Part shown: in pieces, positions 1 through 9,586 of the stretch
How positions within the stretch are numbered: position 1 is the first letter of the stretch
How the letters are laid out: each line of letters begins with the position of its first letter
Source: Marivivens sp.
GTDB lineage: Bacteria; Pseudomonadota; Alphaproteobacteria; Rhodobacterales; Rhodobacteraceae
Reading direction: 5' to 3'
Assembly (NCBI GenBank): GCA_023255435.1
Contig: JALRIK010000005.1
Location: 1 to 49,222 of the forward strand
Length of the DNA stretch: 49,222 bases
Translations under genes and position numbers: made by a program
The notes under the pieces: model-generated
What the model saw: only the letters and a program-made list of their open reading frames with translations
What the model was told of the DNA's origin: nothing
Databases searched by the model: none

Positions 1-1
1 C

Positions 2-808
2 CTGCGCAACACCATGCGCTTTATGCTTGGCTTGCTGTCCGGTTTCGACGAAGCGCAGCGCGTTGATCCGAAAGACATGCCGGAACTGGAACGCTGGGTT
101 CTGCACCGTCTGGCCGAACTGGACGAGGTCGTCCGCAAAGGCTACGCCGAGTATGACTTCCAAGGCGTATTCCAGTCGCTGTTCAACTTTGCGACCGTGG
201 ACCTATCGGCCTATTACTTCGATATCCGCAAGGATGCTCTTTATTGTGATGGCGACACGCCGCGCCGCCGTGCAGCTCAGTCGGTCATGGACATCCTGTT
301 CAACCGCCTGACCACATGGCTTGCCCCGATCCTCGTGTTCACGATGGAAGAGGTCTGGCTCGAGCGGCACAAGGAAGAGGGCGCATCGGTGCATCTTACC
401 GATATTCCCGAAACGCCCGCTGCGTGGAAAGACGAAGCACTGGCCGCGAAGTGGGCCAACATCCGCAAGGTGCGCCGCGTTGTCACCGCCGCGCTGGAAA
501 TCCAGCGCACGGCCAAGGTCATCGGTGCCAGCCTTGAGGCGGCCCCTGTGGTGCATGTCGAAGATCAAGACGTTCTGGGTGCGCTCAAGACCGTCGCCTT
601 CGACGATCTTTGCATCACCTCGGGGATCGTTTTGACCAGTGATCCTGCGCCCGAGGATGCATTCCGCATGGGCGATGTCGCGGGTGTGGCCGTGGTATTC
701 CAAGAGGCCGAAGGCGAAAAGTGCCAGCGCTGCTGGAAGATCCTGCCCGATGTGGGGACCCACAAACACGAGGGTGTCTGTGGTCGCTGTGACGCGGCGC
801 TTGGATAG
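2..808 (+). CDS. ileS: Isoleucyl-tRNA synthetase, C-terminal part (5' truncated by window edge)
   Basis: Frame open from base 2 (LRNTMRFMLGLLSGFD...), anticodon-binding region and terminal zinc finger CQRCWKILPDVGTHKHEGVCGRCDAALG typical of IleS. Confidence 0.95.
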   Translation: MRNTMRFMLGLLSGFDEAQRVDPKDMPELERWVLHRLAELDEVVRKGYAEYDFQGVFQSLFNFATVDLSAYYFDIRKDALYCDGDTPRRRAAQSVMDILFNRLTTWLAPILVFTMEEVWLERHKEEGASVHLTDIPETPAAWKDEALAAKWANIRKVRRVVTAALEIQRTAKVIGASLEAAPVVHVEDQDVLGALKTVAFDDLCITSGIVLTSDPAPEDAFRMGDVAGVAVVFQEAEGEKCQRCWKILPDVGTHKHEGVCGRCDAALG

Positions 809-813
809 GGATC

Positions 814-836
814 GGGGCGCCTTCGGGCGCCCTTTT
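814..836 (+). terminator. Intrinsic terminator after ileS
   Basis: GGGCGCC-TTCG-GGCGCCC stem with UUCG tetraloop followed by TTTT. Confidence 0.85.
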
Positions 837-860
837 CGCATCGGCTTTCGAGGGGTTGAT

Positions 861-1277
861 ATGATTTCCGTTGTCACGAGTGCTCAGGATCGCGAAGCCT
901 GTTACGCCATCCGCACCACCGTTTTTGTGCAAGAGCAGAATGTGCCGCCTGAGCTCGAGCTTGATGCGCTTGAGGACCAATGCGTTCATTTTCTGGCGCG
1001 GGAGAACGGTGTCCCTTTGGGCACCGCGCGTCTGCTTGATCGAGGCTATGCCAAGGTGCAACGCGTTGCCGTGATCAAGGCCGCGCGGGGAACGGGACTT
1101 GGTCGGCGCTTGATGGAGGCGGTGCTTGGTCACGCCAAGGCCGCAGGGTTTACTGAGGCGCGGCTTGATGCGCAGGTCTCGGCGATTGCTTTTTACGAGA
1201 GGCTCGGGTTCGTGGCCGAAGGGCCAGAGTTCGACGATGCAGGGATTGCGCATCGCCTTATGACCAAAGCGCTCTAG
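861..1277 (+). CDS. GNAT family N-acetyltransferase
   Basis: MISVVTSAQDREACYAIRTTVFVQEQNVPPELELD...; GNAT core VAVIKAARGTGLGRRLMEAV; ATG at 861 preferred over upstream extension of the 639 ORF. Confidence 0.85.
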   Translation: MISVVTSAQDREACYAIRTTVFVQEQNVPPELELDALEDQCVHFLARENGVPLGTARLLDRGYAKVQRVAVIKAARGTGLGRRLMEAVLGHAKAAGFTEARLDAQVSAIAFYERLGFVAEGPEFDDAGIAHRLMTKAL

Positions 1278-1969
1278 CCGTCCTTGCCGTAGCGGATTTG
1301 CTGCAAGGCCCCTGCACTGATCAGATAGATCGAGGTGACGACCAGCCCGAAGTGAGCCCAGCTTTCGGGATGGAAGCCGACCCATGCGGCCCAGCCCGCG
1401 AACCCCGTCCAAGCGAGCGCCATTGGCAGGGTGACGATGCGCCAGCGCTCGGTGCGCACGGGATGCACGAATTTGATCGGCAGGAACATCGCAACGGCTA
1501 GAACCACGACGAGCGCGAGGATCACCCAGAAGTTGGGGTGCAGCGCAAAGAGCACCAGAACCACCATGTTCCAGCATCCAGGGAAGCCCGAGAAGCTGTA
1601 ATCCTTGGTCTTCATGCGGGTATCGGCAAAGTAGAGCGCCGATGCAAAGGTGATCACGATGATAGCGATCCATCCTGTCCATCCCGGCAGCAGCCCCGAT
1701 TTGAAGAGCGCATAGGCGGGGACGAAGACATAGGTCAGATAGTCGATGATCAGATCCAGAAGCACGCCGTCGAACACGGGGGCGTTGAGCTTGACCTGAT
1801 AGCGGCGCGCGAGAGGGCCATCGATTCCGTCCACGAAGAAGGCGACGACAAGCCACATGAACATTTCGTCCCAGAGCCCGTCGACCGCTGCGAGCATGGC
1901 GAGCATCGCAAAGACCGCGCCTGTGGCGGTGAAAAGATGGACGAGCAGGGCTTTGCGTTCGATCGACAT
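1274..1969 (-). CDS. pcs: Phosphatidylcholine synthase (CDP-alcohol phosphatidyltransferase family)
   Basis: FVDGIDGPLARRYQVKLNAPVFDGVLLDLIIDYLTYVFVPAYAL matches the CDP-alcohol phosphotransferase motif of bacterial Pcs; multiple TM segments. Confidence 0.88.
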   Translation of the reverse strand: MSIERKALLVHLFTATGAVFAMLAMLAAVDGLWDEMFMWLVVAFFVDGIDGPLARRYQVKLNAPVFDGVLLDLIIDYLTYVFVPAYALFKSGLLPGWTGWIAIIVITFASALYFADTRMKTKDYSFSGFPGCWNMVVLVLFALHPNFWVILALVVVLAVAMFLPIKFVHPVRTERWRIVTLPMALAWTGFAGWAAWVGFHPESWAHFGLVVTSIYLISAGALQQIRYGKDG

Positions 1970-1976
1970 TGGGGTC

Positions 1977-2900
1977 TCAGTTCGATTGGGCGTGGGGATG
2001 GGCGCGGTTGTAGACGTCCATCAGGCGGGCCGTATCGACGGCGGTGTAGGCTTGGGTCGTAGAGAGAGACGCGTGCCCGAGCAACTCTTGAATGGTGCGC
2101 AGATCGCCGCCAGCGTTCAAAAGGTGGGTTGCGAAAGAGTGACGCATTGCATGGGGCGTGGCCGAAGAAGGTAGCCCGAGCTGAAGACGGGCCTGTTCCA
2201 TAACTTTTTGAATGGCGCGGGGGCTGAGCGGTCCGCCGCGGGCACCCCGAAACAGCGGCTCGGACGGCCCGAGATCGAAGGGGCAGGTGCGGACATAGTC
2301 GGCGACAGCGGATCGAGCGACGGGCAGGACGGGAACGAGACGCTCTTTTCCACCTTTGCCTATGATGCGCAGCACGTCCTTGAGGGGAAAAGCGGCACCC
2401 GTGAGGCCGAGCGCCTCGGAGATCCGCAGCCCGCAGGCATAGAGCAACGTGACCACGGCGACGTCCCGCGCGGCGATCCACGGCTCACCGGATTGGAGAT
2501 CGATGGTGGAAAGCATATCGGTTGCCGCATCTGGGGCGAGCGGGCGGGGTAGTTTCTTCTGGAACTTGGGCGCGCGGGTCGAAAGAACGGCAGTCGGCTC
2601 GAAGCCTTCGCGTTCAGAGAGCCAACGGTAGAATGTTTTGACGGCGGAAAGCGAGCGCGCCAGCGACCGCGCAGAGACGCCGCGCCCGCGCTCATGGGCC
2701 ATCCAAGCGCGCATATCGCTGACCGTCAGGCGGGAAATCGGGCCGAGACCCTGTTGGTCGCCATGGTGCTGCGCCATAAATCCGAGAAAGCCGAGAACGT
2801 CGGCCTGATAGGCTTTGATGGTATTGCCCGATGCGCCGTCGATTGCGCGTGCGTGGGCCAGCCAGTCGTCAAGGGACCTCGTGAGTGCGGGAGACAGCAC
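1977..2900 (-). CDS. xerC: Tyrosine recombinase XerC
   Basis: Tyrosine recombinase motifs LLYACGLRISEALGL, HAMRHSFATHLLNAGGDLRTIQELLGHASLSTTQAYT. Confidence 0.93.
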   Translation of the reverse strand: MLSPALTRSLDDWLAHARAIDGASGNTIKAYQADVLGFLGFMAQHHGDQQGLGPISRLTVSDMRAWMAHERGRGVSARSLARSLSAVKTFYRWLSEREGFEPTAVLSTRAPKFQKKLPRPLAPDAATDMLSTIDLQSGEPWIAARDVAVVTLLYACGLRISEALGLTGAAFPLKDVLRIIGKGGKERLVPVLPVARSAVADYVRTCPFDLGPSEPLFRGARGGPLSPRAIQKVMEQARLQLGLPSSATPHAMRHSFATHLLNAGGDLRTIQELLGHASLSTTQAYTAVDTARLMDVYNRAHPHAQSN

Positions 2901-2903
2901 CGA

Positions 2904-3611
2904 TCAGCCAAGCCAGCGCCGCATGGCGCGCTCGAACACTCCACCGAAAAAGGCGAGAAGATCGGTGCCTTGGGCCTGATTGAATTGATGCGGGTCTTCG
3001 GAGCCCATCAGGAGCATTCCCGGAAGCCGCCCCTCGCCGAAATCGAGGACGAGACACGCCTCGGAGCGAATGAAATCCGACTTGTCGCCGAAGAGAGAGT
3101 CCTTGGCGGGTTGCACCTGTCGCAGTGTGACTTGGCGGAGCGGCGTATTGCGCCCTTGGGTGACGTAGGTTTCCACATATCCCGGCTCTGCCACGGCAAG
3201 CACGTCGCCCAGTTTGCGCAGCGCGGGGTCCTCGGCCTTGGAGACTGATTCGAGCACGAGACGTATCGAGTCGACGCGCAGGATATCGGCGACATCACCG
3301 CCGAGGTCTTTGAGGAAATCCTCGAACTTGGTGGGTTCCATCATACGCAAGACCGCGCGGTGGATCTGGTTCGTGCCAGCGAGGTTGTCATAGGCCGCTG
3401 CGATGACCGAACGGTGGGTGTCCTCGAGCCTATCAAGACGCGACTCGAGCCGTTCCATCGCGATTCCGCGCAGATCCACGATATTGCCGCCCATTGTGCG
3501 TTCGTTTGCGGCGACCAGAGCGCGCATGATGTCCGTATCATCCAGCAGCGCTTCGGGCGCGGCCATGATGGTTTCGCGGATTTTCTCGTCGATCATCGCG
3601 CCTTGGCTCAT
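2904..3611 (-). CDS. DUF484 family protein
   Basis: MSQGAMIDEKIRETIMAAPEALLDDTDIMRALVAANERTMGGNIVDLRGIAMERLESRL typical DUF484 N-terminus; sits next to xerC as is common; start approximate (track ORF runs to 3698). Confidence 0.85.
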   Translation of the reverse strand: MSQGAMIDEKIRETIMAAPEALLDDTDIMRALVAANERTMGGNIVDLRGIAMERLESRLDRLEDTHRSVIAAAYDNLAGTNQIHRAVLRMMEPTKFEDFLKDLGGDVADILRVDSIRLVLESVSKAEDPALRKLGDVLAVAEPGYVETYVTQGRNTPLRQVTLRQVQPAKDSLFGDKSDFIRSEACLVLDFGEGRLPGMLLMGSEDPHQFNQAQGTDLLAFFGGVFERAMRRWLG

Positions 3612-3756
3612 TGGACTACTCGTTATTCTTGGCGAACTTTGGGTAACCTTATAAGGGTTTATGCAAGGTTTTTGCAATCTTTTGGTTGAAAGATGCAAAG
3701 GCGATGTGGGGGCTTCGGGGTTGGCGAAGGTCGATCAAAGCTATACCTCCCCATAA

Positions 3757-5973
3757 ATGAACAGATCGGGGACTCAAGTGCAGGTGAAGGAATTCTTTGA
3801 AGAGGGCGAGCTTGTCGGCGTGTTGACCGCACAGCCCCTTGATCGGATTCTGGATTACAAAGCCCCCGAAGGCGGCTGCTGGCGCGGCGCTTTCGTCGAG
3901 GTGCCGCTTGGTCCGCGCAAGGTTCTCGGCGTCGTCTGGGGCGAGGGCAAGGGCGATTTCGACTATGCCAAGGTGCGGTCGATCCTACGCGTTCTCGACG
4001 TTGCGCCTATGCGTGAAGAAATGCGCAGTTTCCTTTTGAAAGCAGGGGATTACACCCTCACGCCGATGAGCGCGATGCTGAGGCTTGCGACCCGTGCGCC
4101 CGGACTTGGTGATGCGCCTTCGATGCGCAAGGTCTATCGTCTGGGCGAGGGCGTGCCCGACCGTCTTACCGAAGCGCGTGCGCGAGTGATCGAGGTTCTA
4201 CGCGACTATGGCGGGTTGTCGTTCACTCTTGGCGAACTGGCCGAAATGGCGGGGGTCGGCACCTCTGTCGTTAAGGGGTTGGTCAAGATGGGGGCCGTGC
4301 GCGAAGAGGATACGCCGCGCGATACGCCCTATATGCGGCTTGATCCAAGCTATGGCGGTAAAACGCTTACCGAGGATCAGGCGGCCTGCGCCGAAGTGAT
4401 CACCCAAGGGATGCGGGAAGGCAAATATGCCACGACCTTGCTCAAGGGGGTGACGGGGTCGGGCAAGACCGAGGTTTATCTTGAAGCGGTGGCCGAATGT
4501 CTTCGGCTGGGTCGACAAGCCTTGGTGCTACTTCCTGAAATCGCGCTCACGTCGGAATTCATCACACGGGTTGAAGCGCGTTTCGGGGCAATGCCCGCCG
4601 AATGGCACTCGGGCGTGACGATGACAGAGCGTCGGCGCTGTTGGAAAATGGTGGGGCAGGGCGAGGCCCAGATGGTTGTCGGTGCGCGTTCGGCTCTCTT
4701 TCTGCCGTTCCGCGACCTTGGGCTAATCGTCGTCGATGAGGAGCATGACACCTCTTACAAGCAAGAGGACGGGGCGCTCTATAATGCGCGGGATATGGCG
4801 GTTCTGCGGGCGTCTTTGAACGACGCGCAGGTTGTTCTTGCTTCGGCCACGCCCAGCCTTGAAAGCTGGGCGAATGCGGATGCGGGCAAGTATCGGCGGC
4901 TCGATCTCGTTTCGCGGTTCGGCGAGGCGGTGATGCCCAAGATGAGCGCGATCGACATGCGCAGCGAGGACGTCCCCTCGGGCCGATGGATTTCGCCCAG
5001 CTTGCAGTCGGGGATCACGCAGCGGATCGAAAAGGGCGAGCAGTCGCTCGTGTTCCTGAACCGTCGCGGCTATGCGCCCGTTACTATTTGCCGTGCGTGC
5101 GGCCATCAGATCGCTTGTGATCATTGTGATGCGCGGATGGTGGAACACCGGTTCCTCAAACGGCTCATGTGCCATCAATGCGGCGAGACGAAGCCGATGC
5201 CCGAGGCTTGCCCCTCGTGTCAGGTCGAAGGAAAACTTGCACCCGTCGGGCCTGGAGTTGAGCGGATTTCCGAAGAGGTCGAGGCGCTTTTCCCCGATGC
5301 GCGGACCGTGATCCTCTCGTCCGATCTGTTCGGATCGGCACAGGCGCTCAAGGAACGGATCGAGCAGATCGCAGCGGGCGAGGCCGACATTATCATCGGA
5401 ACCCAGATCGTAGCCAAGGGGCATAACTTTCCACTGCTTACGCTTGTGGGGGTGATTGACGCGGATCTCGGACTTCAGGGGTCGGATCTTCGCGCAGCCG
5501 AACGGACGTTCCAACTCATGCGGCAGGTGGCGGGCCGCGCGGGTCGGGCACAGGCCCAAGGGGAGGCCGTGCTCCAGACCTATCAGCCCGAGCATCCTGT
5601 GATCCGCGCGATCCTTTCGGGCGACGAAGAGGATTTCTGGGCCGCCGAAGCCGAGCAGCGCCGTATGGCGGGCGTACCGCCCTATGGGCGCATGGCAGGG
5701 ATCGTGCTGTCGTCGCCGTCGGTTCAAGAGGTGTTCGATCTCGGGTCCGAGCTTGCCAAGCGGGATGGACCGCTCCGTCAGATCGGGGCGCAGGTCTATG
5801 GCCCCGCGCCTGCGCCGATCGCGCGGATCAGGGGGCGCCACCGCGTGCGGCTCTTGGTCAAGGCAGCCAAGGGCGCGCCCATTCAACAGGCTTTGGCCGC
5901 ATGGGTCGCGCAAGTCAGGGTGCCGAGTTCAGTGCGGCTTTCTATCGACATTGATCCGCAGAGTTTCTACTAG
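3757..5973 (+). CDS. priA: Primosomal protein N' (replication restart helicase PriA)
   Basis: Walker A GVTGSGKTEVYLEA, DEEH box, CRACGHQIACDHCDARM zinc-binding cysteines, GTQIVAKGHNFP. Confidence 0.96.
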   Translation: MNRSGTQVQVKEFFEEGELVGVLTAQPLDRILDYKAPEGGCWRGAFVEVPLGPRKVLGVVWGEGKGDFDYAKVRSILRVLDVAPMREEMRSFLLKAGDYTLTPMSAMLRLATRAPGLGDAPSMRKVYRLGEGVPDRLTEARARVIEVLRDYGGLSFTLGELAEMAGVGTSVVKGLVKMGAVREEDTPRDTPYMRLDPSYGGKTLTEDQAACAEVITQGMREGKYATTLLKGVTGSGKTEVYLEAVAECLRLGRQALVLLPEIALTSEFITRVEARFGAMPAEWHSGVTMTERRRCWKMVGQGEAQMVVGARSALFLPFRDLGLIVVDEEHDTSYKQEDGALYNARDMAVLRASLNDAQVVLASATPSLESWANADAGKYRRLDLVSRFGEAVMPKMSAIDMRSEDVPSGRWISPSLQSGITQRIEKGEQSLVFLNRRGYAPVTICRACGHQIACDHCDARMVEHRFLKRLMCHQCGETKPMPEACPSCQVEGKLAPVGPGVERISEEVEALFPDARTVILSSDLFGSAQALKERIEQIAAGEADIIIGTQIVAKGHNFPLLTLVGVIDADLGLQGSDLRAAERTFQLMRQVAGRAGRAQAQGEAVLQTYQPEHPVIRAILSGDEEDFWAAEAEQRRMAGVPPYGRMAGIVLSSPSVQEVFDLGSELAKRDGPLRQIGAQVYGPAPAPIARIRGRHRVRLLVKAAKGAPIQQALAAWVAQVRVPSSVRLSIDIDPQSFY

Positions 5974-6053
5974 CGGCGCGCTTTGCCAAAACTGGCATAT
6001 CTGTTGCGCGTTTCCCTCTCGCCATTGAGCGGCTTTCGGCGTATCGAACGCAT

Positions 6054-7286
6054 ATGGCTAGAATTGTAAAATTGTCCGATGCGCAGTCCCTCCCGTTTTG
6101 GCGGCGACCGATCTCGCTTCTTTTTCTCATGGCGATGGGAATGCCGGTGGCCTTTAACGTGTGGTCGGCGCTCCTCAATAACTTTGTGGTCGAGGTCGCA
6201 AATTTCGATGGCGGCGATATCGGGCTTTTGCACACCGTGCGCGAAATTCCGGGGTTCCTCGCCATTGGTGTGATCCTTGTGATCATGGTCCTGCGCGAAC
6301 AGGTGCTTGGCGTGCTGTCGCTTTTCCTTTTGGGGGTCGCGACAGCGGTGACGGCTTTTTTCCCGACGCTGGGCGGTATTCTGACCATCACGCTCCTGTC
6401 GTCGATCGGTTTCCACTACTACGAGACGGTGAACCAGTCGCTGCAGCTTCAGTGGATCGACAAGAAAAAAGCGCCGCAAATGCTCGGTTGGCTTCTGGCA
6501 GCGGGATCGGCGGCGACCTTTGTGGCCTATGGGGCCATCGTCGTGACGTGGAAGGCCTTTGATCTGAGCTATAGTCTTGTCTACCTCGTCGGTGGTGGGA
6601 TTGCGGCCGTGATCGCGGTGTTCTGCTACTTTGCCTATCCGCAATTCGAGTCACCCAATCCGCAGGTCAAAAAGATGATCCTGCGCAAGCGCTATTGGCT
6701 TTACTATGCGCTCCAGTTCATGGCGGGCGCGCGGCGTCAGATTTTCGTGGTTTTCGCGGGCTTCATGATGGTCGAGAAATTTGGCTTTGAAGTGCACGAG
6801 GTGACGGGGCTCTTCCTGATCAACCTGATCGCCAATATGGTGCTTGCTCCCGTGATTGGACGCGTTGTCTCCGAGTTTGGCGAGCGGCGCGCGCTCCTCA
6901 TCGAATATGCGGGGCTTGTGACGGTCTTTCTGGCCTATGGCGGGGTCTATTGGTTCGGTTGGGGTGTTGTCGTGGCCTCGGTCCTTTATGTGGTGGACCA
7001 CATTTTCTTTGCCATGGCGCTGGCGCTCAAAACCTATTTCCAAAAGATCGCCGAACCGGGTGATATCGCCCCGACTGCAGCGGTGGCTTTCACCATCAAC
7101 CATATCGCGGCGGTTTTTCTGCCTGTTGTTCTTGGGGTTCTTTGGCTCTATTCGCCGCTCTTGGTGTTTGTTCTTGCCGCAGGAATGGCCTCGGTGTCTT
7201 TCCTTCTTGCGCTTTTGATCCCGCGCCACCCGATGCCCGGGAACGAGACAATCTTTGCCCGCCCTATCGCGGCTCCTGCTGAATGA
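6054..7286 (+). CDS. MFS-type membrane transporter
   Basis: About 12 hydrophobic TM segments across 410 aa, MFS-like layout. Confidence 0.75.
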   Translation: MARIVKLSDAQSLPFWRRPISLLFLMAMGMPVAFNVWSALLNNFVVEVANFDGGDIGLLHTVREIPGFLAIGVILVIMVLREQVLGVLSLFLLGVATAVTAFFPTLGGILTITLLSSIGFHYYETVNQSLQLQWIDKKKAPQMLGWLLAAGSAATFVAYGAIVVTWKAFDLSYSLVYLVGGGIAAVIAVFCYFAYPQFESPNPQVKKMILRKRYWLYYALQFMAGARRQIFVVFAGFMMVEKFGFEVHEVTGLFLINLIANMVLAPVIGRVVSEFGERRALLIEYAGLVTVFLAYGGVYWFGWGVVVASVLYVVDHIFFAMALALKTYFQKIAEPGDIAPTAAVAFTINHIAAVFLPVVLGVLWLYSPLLVFVLAAGMASVSFLLALLIPRHPMPGNETIFARPIAAPAE

Positions 7287-7293
7287 GACTTTT

Positions 7294-8166
7294 ATGACGA
7301 CTTATAGCGCCATCACCACGATCAACGGTCAACTTGCGGCAGAGGCCTTGGCTGAGAAATGCGAGAACCTTCTCCCCGAACCGACAGGCGTCGGCACGTT
7401 CGAGGTCGAGGACGACTCGGGGCTGTGGGAAGTCGCGGTCTATTTCACCGAAGAACCCGATCAGGCGGGGCTTGCTCTGCTTGCCGCAATGCATGAGGCG
7501 AACGGGTTCGTGGTTTCGGAGATCCCCGATCAGGACTGGGTCGCCAAGGTTCGCCGTGAGCTTGCGCCCGTCGAAGCGGGACGATTTTTCGTTTACGGCA
7601 GCCATGACGCCGACAAAGTGCCTTCGGGCCGCGTTCCGCTTTTGATCGATGCGGCGATGGCCTTTGGCACGGGCCATCACGGCACGACACTGGGCTGTCT
7701 CAAGGCTTTCGACGCGCTGCTTGATGAGGGACTAGCAGCAGGCAAGGTTGCAGATATCGGCTGCGGCACGGCCGTGCTTGCCATGGCGGCGGCGCGGGTT
7801 TGGGACGGCGTTCCGATCCTTGCCTCCGACATCGACCGCGTAGCTGTGGATGTGGCAGAGGCGAATGTCGTCGCGAACGGGCTTGTCGGCAAGGTGACCT
7901 GTGTCGAAGCGGCAGGGTTCGACACCCCCGCATTGGCCGAGGTTGCGCCCTTTGATCTGATCTTTGCGAACATCCTCAAAGGTCCGCTGATCGCTCTTGC
8001 ACCAGAGATGTCGGCGCACCTCGTAAGCGGCGGTTTCATCATCCTGTCGGGTATTCTGAACGAGCAAGCCGATTCGGTGGAAGAGACCTATCGGGCAAAC
8101 GGTTTCGGCTCTTATAAGCGATCGAGCATCGGAGACTGGACAACGCTCACCATGCGCAAGGATTGA
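7294..8166 (+). CDS. prmA: Ribosomal protein L11 methyltransferase
   Basis: AMAFGTGHHGTTLGCLKAFDALL, VADIGCGTAVLAMAAARVW, FDLIFANILKGPLIALAP; ATG at 7294 preferred over 7255. Confidence 0.93.
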   Translation: MTTYSAITTINGQLAAEALAEKCENLLPEPTGVGTFEVEDDSGLWEVAVYFTEEPDQAGLALLAAMHEANGFVVSEIPDQDWVAKVRRELAPVEAGRFFVYGSHDADKVPSGRVPLLIDAAMAFGTGHHGTTLGCLKAFDALLDEGLAAGKVADIGCGTAVLAMAAARVWDGVPILASDIDRVAVDVAEANVVANGLVGKVTCVEAAGFDTPALAEVAPFDLIFANILKGPLIALAPEMSAHLVSGGFIILSGILNEQADSVEETYRANGFGSYKRSSIGDWTTLTMRKD

Positions 8167-8266
8167 TCGCGCTCTGGCGACAGTGCCATGATTTCGCCCG
8201 ACTTATGCCAGTGGACCGCCACATATTTGGCATACAGCTTGGGTAGATTAGGTCCCGAGTTGAGTA

Positions 8267-8599
8267 ATGTCACAGTCACGTCAAAACCCAGTCCAATGGC
8301 GCGAGCCGTCGTTCGAAGATCGGATGCAGTCGATCTACGGCGTCGATTTCAAGGTGGGACAGCACCCTGTGTTGCGTCCGCGCCAAATCGACGTGCGCTT
8401 TCCATTTGCGGCGCTGTTCGTTGTCGTGGGGTTGTTTTTCGTGCTCAAGACGATTGCGGTCACAAGCATCGGTGCCGATCACTTTGAAGAACAACGCCTT
8501 GCGATGGCTCAGGGCACCTTGCCCGAGCAAATAGGGGCCGCTCTTCTCAAGATCGACCCCTTAACCTCTCGGATAGCGACGTTCGTTTCCGCCGACTGA
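8267..8599 (+). CDS. Hypothetical protein with one predicted TM segment
   Basis: 110 aa; hydrophobic segment FPFAALFVVVGLFFVLKTIAV; abuts the convergent DUF1127 gene. Confidence 0.65.
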   Translation: MSQSRQNPVQWREPSFEDRMQSIYGVDFKVGQHPVLRPRQIDVRFPFAALFVVVGLFFVLKTIAVTSIGADHFEEQRLAMAQGTLPEQIGAALLKIDPLTSRIATFVSAD

Positions 8600-8791
8600 T
8601 CAGATATTGTCGATCATCGAGCGCGTGAGGCCGATATCGGCAAGCTCGTGGTCGCTGAGCGCTTCGAGTTCGCGCTTGGTCTTGTGGCGGGCATAGGCAT
8701 GCTTGACCGCATCGATGGCATCAAGGCAGGCAACATATGCGATATAGAATGCGCGAGGGCTGAGGGCGCGGGACTGGTTTACTTCGATCAT
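8600..8791 (-). CDS. DUF1127 family small protein
   Basis: 63 aa with C-terminal LEALSDHELADIGLTRSMIDNI, the DUF1127 (YjiS-like) motif. Confidence 0.88.
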   Translation of the reverse strand: MIEVNQSRALSPRAFYIAYVACLDAIDAVKHAYARHKTKRELEALSDHELADIGLTRSMIDNI

Positions 8792-9025
8792 CGGACAATC
8801 TCCTGTGGGTCAAACGCTGACCAAAATTCGTTTCGAGCGGCAGATAAACTTTGCTGCAGCGCAGCACCAGAATGTGTTTTTGCATAGTTCTTATGCATTC
8901 ACAGCATGCCTCATTTCGTGCAAATCGCCTTTGTTTTGCTTGGTTTTCGGGCAAATCCGAGAACGGGCGTCGCATGTCGTTTTCGAAGGGTCGCGAATAG
9001 GCGACGGACAAAGGGCTTGGCGGGT

Positions 9026-9040
9026 GTTCTTGTTTTGTGC
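9026..9040 (+). promoter_or_regulatory. Candidate LexA box upstream of ruvCAB
   Basis: GTTC-TTGTTTT-GTGC; one mismatch to the alphaproteobacterial LexA motif GTTC-N7-GTTC, 36 nt before ruvC ATG. Confidence 0.5.
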
Positions 9041-9076
9041 TAGTCCTTGTTCCAGAACAAAAACAAGGGGCAGAGC

Positions 9077-9586
9077 ATGCGGGTGATCGGAATCGATCCG
9101 GGTCTTCGCAACATGGGATGGGGAATCATCGACGTTGATGGCTCCCGTTTGACCCATGTGGCGAATGGTATCTGCAAATCCGACGGGGCTGCGGCGCTGT
9201 CGGAGCGGCTTTTGTCCCTTCATCGCCAATTGACCGAAGTGTTCCGAACCTATGCGCCGACTGCCGCCGCCGTGGAACAGACCTTTGTGAACAAGGACGC
9301 TGTAGCCACGCTCAAACTGGGGCAGGCGCGCGGGGTGGCTTTGCTCGTGCCTGCGCAAGCGGGGCTCGAGGTCGGGGAGTATCTCCCGAACGCTGTGAAA
9401 AAGGCCGTGGTCGGTGTGGGGCACGCGGACAAGCGGCAGATCGACCATATGGTCAAGCTCCAGCTTCCCGGGATCAAGATCGCGGGCGCGGACGCGGCGG
9501 ATGCTTTGGCCATCGCGATTTGCCATTCCCACCATTGCCAGTCTGCGGGGCATCTCCAGCGGGCCATTCTGAAAGCGGGCGCATGA
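9077..9586 (+). CDS. ruvC: Holliday junction endonuclease RuvC
   Basis: [53 protein letters not shown]. Confidence 0.96.
   Translation: MRVIGIDPGLRNMGWGIIDVDGSRLTHVANGICKSDGAAALSERLLSLHRQLTEVFRTYAPTAAAVEQTFVNKDAVATLKLGQARGVALLVPAQAGLEVGEYLPNAVKKAVVGVGHADKRQIDHMVKLQLPGIKIAGADAADALAIAICHSHHCQSAGHLQRAILKAGA

Noticed and set aside
615-1856. 413-aa minus-strand ORF across the GNAT/pcs junction
   Set aside because: Out of frame with pcs and antisense to GNAT; no domain.
1977-2900. Integrase of a mobile element
   Set aside because: Sequence and pcs/DUF484/priA neighbourhood fit housekeeping XerC; no att-like repeats or cargo seen.
4723-5913. 396-aa minus-strand ORF opposite priA
   Set aside because: priA motifs on the plus strand are decisive; shadow ORF.
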